From NCBI GenBank assembly GCA_002104945.1, contig MCFH01000022.1, forward strand, positions 186,001 to 250,000: a DNA stretch of 64,000 bases. Direction: 5' to 3'. Origin of the DNA: Piromyces finnis (Eukaryota > Neocallimastigomycota > Neocallimastigomycetes > Neocallimastigales > Neocallimastigaceae). A model generated the notes under the pieces. That model did not search any database and was not told the DNA's origin. It worked only from the letters and a program-made list of their open reading frames with translations. Numbering within the stretch: position 1 is the stretch's first letter; each line of letters begins with the position of its first letter. A program made the translations under genes and the position numbers. Below, piece by piece: positions 62,432 to 64,000 of this stretch.

Positions 62432-62529
62432 ATATAAAAAGCTTTGTTTTTCCTTTTCACTTTTTTTTAAAATCATCTTTAATTATTAAAAAGTAATTTT
62501 AATAATTAAAATTTTCACTGGTTGAAAAA
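62432..62529 (+). promoter_or_regulatory. Promoter region of the second xylanase gene
   Basis: ATATAAAAAGCTTTGTTTTT (62432-62451) and TTTCACTGGTTGAAAAA (62513-62529, about 92 bp before the ATG) repeat the blocks upstream of the first xylanase gene in the same order. The surrounding sequence is much less similar, which suggests the motifs are functional. Confidence 0.55.
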
Positions 62530-62621
62530 AAAAATTATATAAATATTAATAAAATATAATAAATTTTGTAAATAAAAGTTTAAAAAAGAAAAATAAAGTT
62601 AAATTTGTTATATTAATACAT

Positions 62622-64000
62622 ATGAATTATACAAAATTAATTCAATTTTTGGCTACAGTTGGGCTTGTCAGTGCCCAAAGTTTCTGTAGTTCAGCTAAAC
62701 ACTCTGGTACTAGTGTTACTGAATATAGTAATAAGGTCGGTTCCATTAGTGGTATCGGTTATGAATTATGGGCTGATAGTGGTAGTAACAGTGCTACTTT
62801 CTATTCTGATGGTTCTTTCTCTTGTTCTTTCAGAAATGCAAAGGATTACCTTTGTCGTACTGGTCTTTCTTTCGATAGTACAAAGAGTCACGACCAAATT
62901 GGTCACATGTACGCTGATTTCAAACTTGTCAAACAAAACATTCAAAATGTTGATTATTCCTATGTAGGTATTTACGGTTGGACTAGAAGTCCACTTGTTG
63001 AATTTTACATTGTTGATAACTGGCTCAGTCAATACCGTCCAGGAGATTGGGTTGGTAACAAGAAACATGGTGATTTTGTTATTGATGGAGCTACTTACAC
63101 TGTTTATGAAAACACTCGTTACGGTCCATCTATTGATGGTGATACTCAATTCAAACAATACTTCAGTATTCGTCAACAAGCTCGTGATTGTGGTACTATT
63201 GATATTACAGCTCACTTCCAACAATGGGCTAAACTTGGTATGAATCTTGGTAAGATGCATGAAGCTAAGGTTTTAGGTGAAGCTGGTAGTAATGGATCTG
63301 GTACTAGTGGTACTGCTGATTTCCCATATGCTAAGGTTTACATTGGTAATGGTAACAACCAAAGCAACAACAATCAAAACGACAATGGCAATAATTTCGG
63401 CAACAACAACAATGGTTTTGACTTTGGTGGTTGGAACTTTGGTGGTTGGGACTTTGGTGGTAACAACAATAACAACAACAACGGTAACAACAACCAAAAT
63501 GCTGCAACATCTAATAATGCTTCAAGTTCTGAATATTGTAGTTCTGCTAAACACTCTGGTACTAGTGTTACTGAATATAGTAATAAGGTCGGTTCCATTA
63601 GTGGTATCGGTTATGAATTATGGGCTGATAGTGGTAACAACAGTGCTACTTTCTATTCTGATGGTTCTTTCTCTTGTTCCTTCCAAAATGCTAAGGATTA
63701 CCTTTGTCGTTCCGGTCTTTCCTTCGATAGTACCAAGACTCACGACCAAATTGGTCACATGTACGCTGACTTCAAGCTTGTCAAACAAAACATTCAAAAT
63801 GTTGATTATTCCTATGTAGGTATTTACGGTTGGACTAGAAGTCCACTTGTTGAATTCTACGTTGTTGATAACTGGCTCAGTCAATGGCGTCCAGGTGATT
63901 GGGTTGGTAACAAGAAACATGGTGATTTTGTTATTGATGGAGCTACTTACACTGTTTATGAAAACACTCGTTACGGTCCATCTATTGATGGTGATACTCA
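62622..64000 (+). CDS. Secreted endo-1,4-beta-xylanase with two GH11 domains (cut by window end)
   Basis: The frame is open from ATG 62622 to the window edge (459 full codons). It is a paralogue of 54273-55766 with the same job. Signal peptide 1-19 (VSA before Q19). GH11 domain 1 spans about 22-240 with E127 and E220. A linker longer by 29 residues is rich in Asn and contains three FGG repeats (two as FGGW). GH11 domain 2 starts at Cys306, with its nucleophile expected at E411 (present) and its acid/base Glu beyond the window. Both domains carry Y35, S43 and M96 type residues, where both domains of the other gene have R, G and I. Domain 1 has private changes (R71, I130, Y138, A203). Whether a dockerin follows cannot be seen. 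Confidence 0.95.
   Translation, partial: MNYTKLIQFLATVGLVSAQSFCSSAKHSGTSVTEYSNKVGSISGIGYELWADSGSNSATFYSDGSFSCSFRNAKDYLCRTGLSFDSTKSHDQIGHMYADFKLVKQNIQNVDYSYVGIYGWTRSPLVEFYIVDNWLSQYRPGDWVGNKKHGDFVIDGATYTVYENTRYGPSIDGDTQFKQYFSIRQQARDCGTIDITAHFQQWAKLGMNLGKMHEAKVLGEAGSNGSGTSGTADFPYAKVYIGNGNNQSNNNQNDNGNNFGNNNNGFDFGGWNFGGWDFGGNNNNNNNGNNNQNAATSNNASSSEYCSSAKHSGTSVTEYSNKVGSISGIGYELWADSGNNSATFYSDGSFSCSFQNAKDYLCRSGLSFDSTKTHDQIGHMYADFKLVKQNIQNVDYSYVGIYGWTRSPLVEFYVVDNWLSQWRPGDWVGNKKHGDFVIDGATYTVYENTRYGPSIDGDT

Overview
The window looks like a chromosomal segment of an anaerobic gut fungus (Neocallimastigomycota, near Neocallimastix/Piromyces/Orpinomyces). The basis is inference from content. Intergenic DNA is extremely AT-rich with long A, T, AAT and AATAT runs. 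There are two secreted genes that each carry two GH11 xylanase domains joined by Asn-rich linkers. There is a chitin synthase with an N-terminal myosin-like domain. Chromodomain Ty3/gypsy elements, a fungal-type LINE and nuclear tRNA genes are also present. No bacterial-style operons or ribosome binding sites are visible.

Layout. 1-8.1 kb: an intact Tf1-like chromovirus (868-6985; 5-bp target duplication GTTAT) sits beside an older non-coding repeat present in two direct copies. 8.8-11.6 kb: a graveyard of LTR pieces, a 1.36 kb near-perfect foldback palindrome and the truncated tail of a second chromovirus pol. 11.6-20.6 kb: AT-rich DNA with a 48-bp minisatellite, a 270-bp AATAT array and one isolated island of ordinary base composition (16.65-17.08 kb) that may be a structured RNA gene. 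20.6-21.5 kb: an N/Q-rich protein gene with a possible PP1-docking motif. 21.5-27 kb: AT-rich DNA with eroded repeats. 27.1-34.06 kb: a second full-length Ty3/gypsy element on the minus strand, with separate gag and pol linked by a textbook -1 frameshift signal. It ends 14 bp before a tRNA-Ser(TGA)/tRNA-Leu(CAA) pair. 38.6-44.5 kb: the myosin-chitin synthase gene, with one intron. 45.5-47.9 and 56.4-58.7 kb: two 5'-truncated copies of one LINE family. 54.3-55.8 kb and 62.6 kb to the window end: the two double-domain xylanase genes, with the second LINE copy between them.

The cellular genes are unrelated in function: hyphal/cell-wall chitin synthesis, secreted hemicellulose degradation, translation, and one uncharacterised protein. 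The two xylanases are a local gene duplication. They share promoter motifs, and both domains within each gene carry the same gene-specific residues, which suggests gene conversion. The most informative mobile-element signals are self-priming complementarity in the chromovirus, the UUUAAAC frameshift site plus hairpin, insertion next to tRNA genes, tRNA-like A/B boxes at the start of two LTR families, and a chimeric LINE 5' end.
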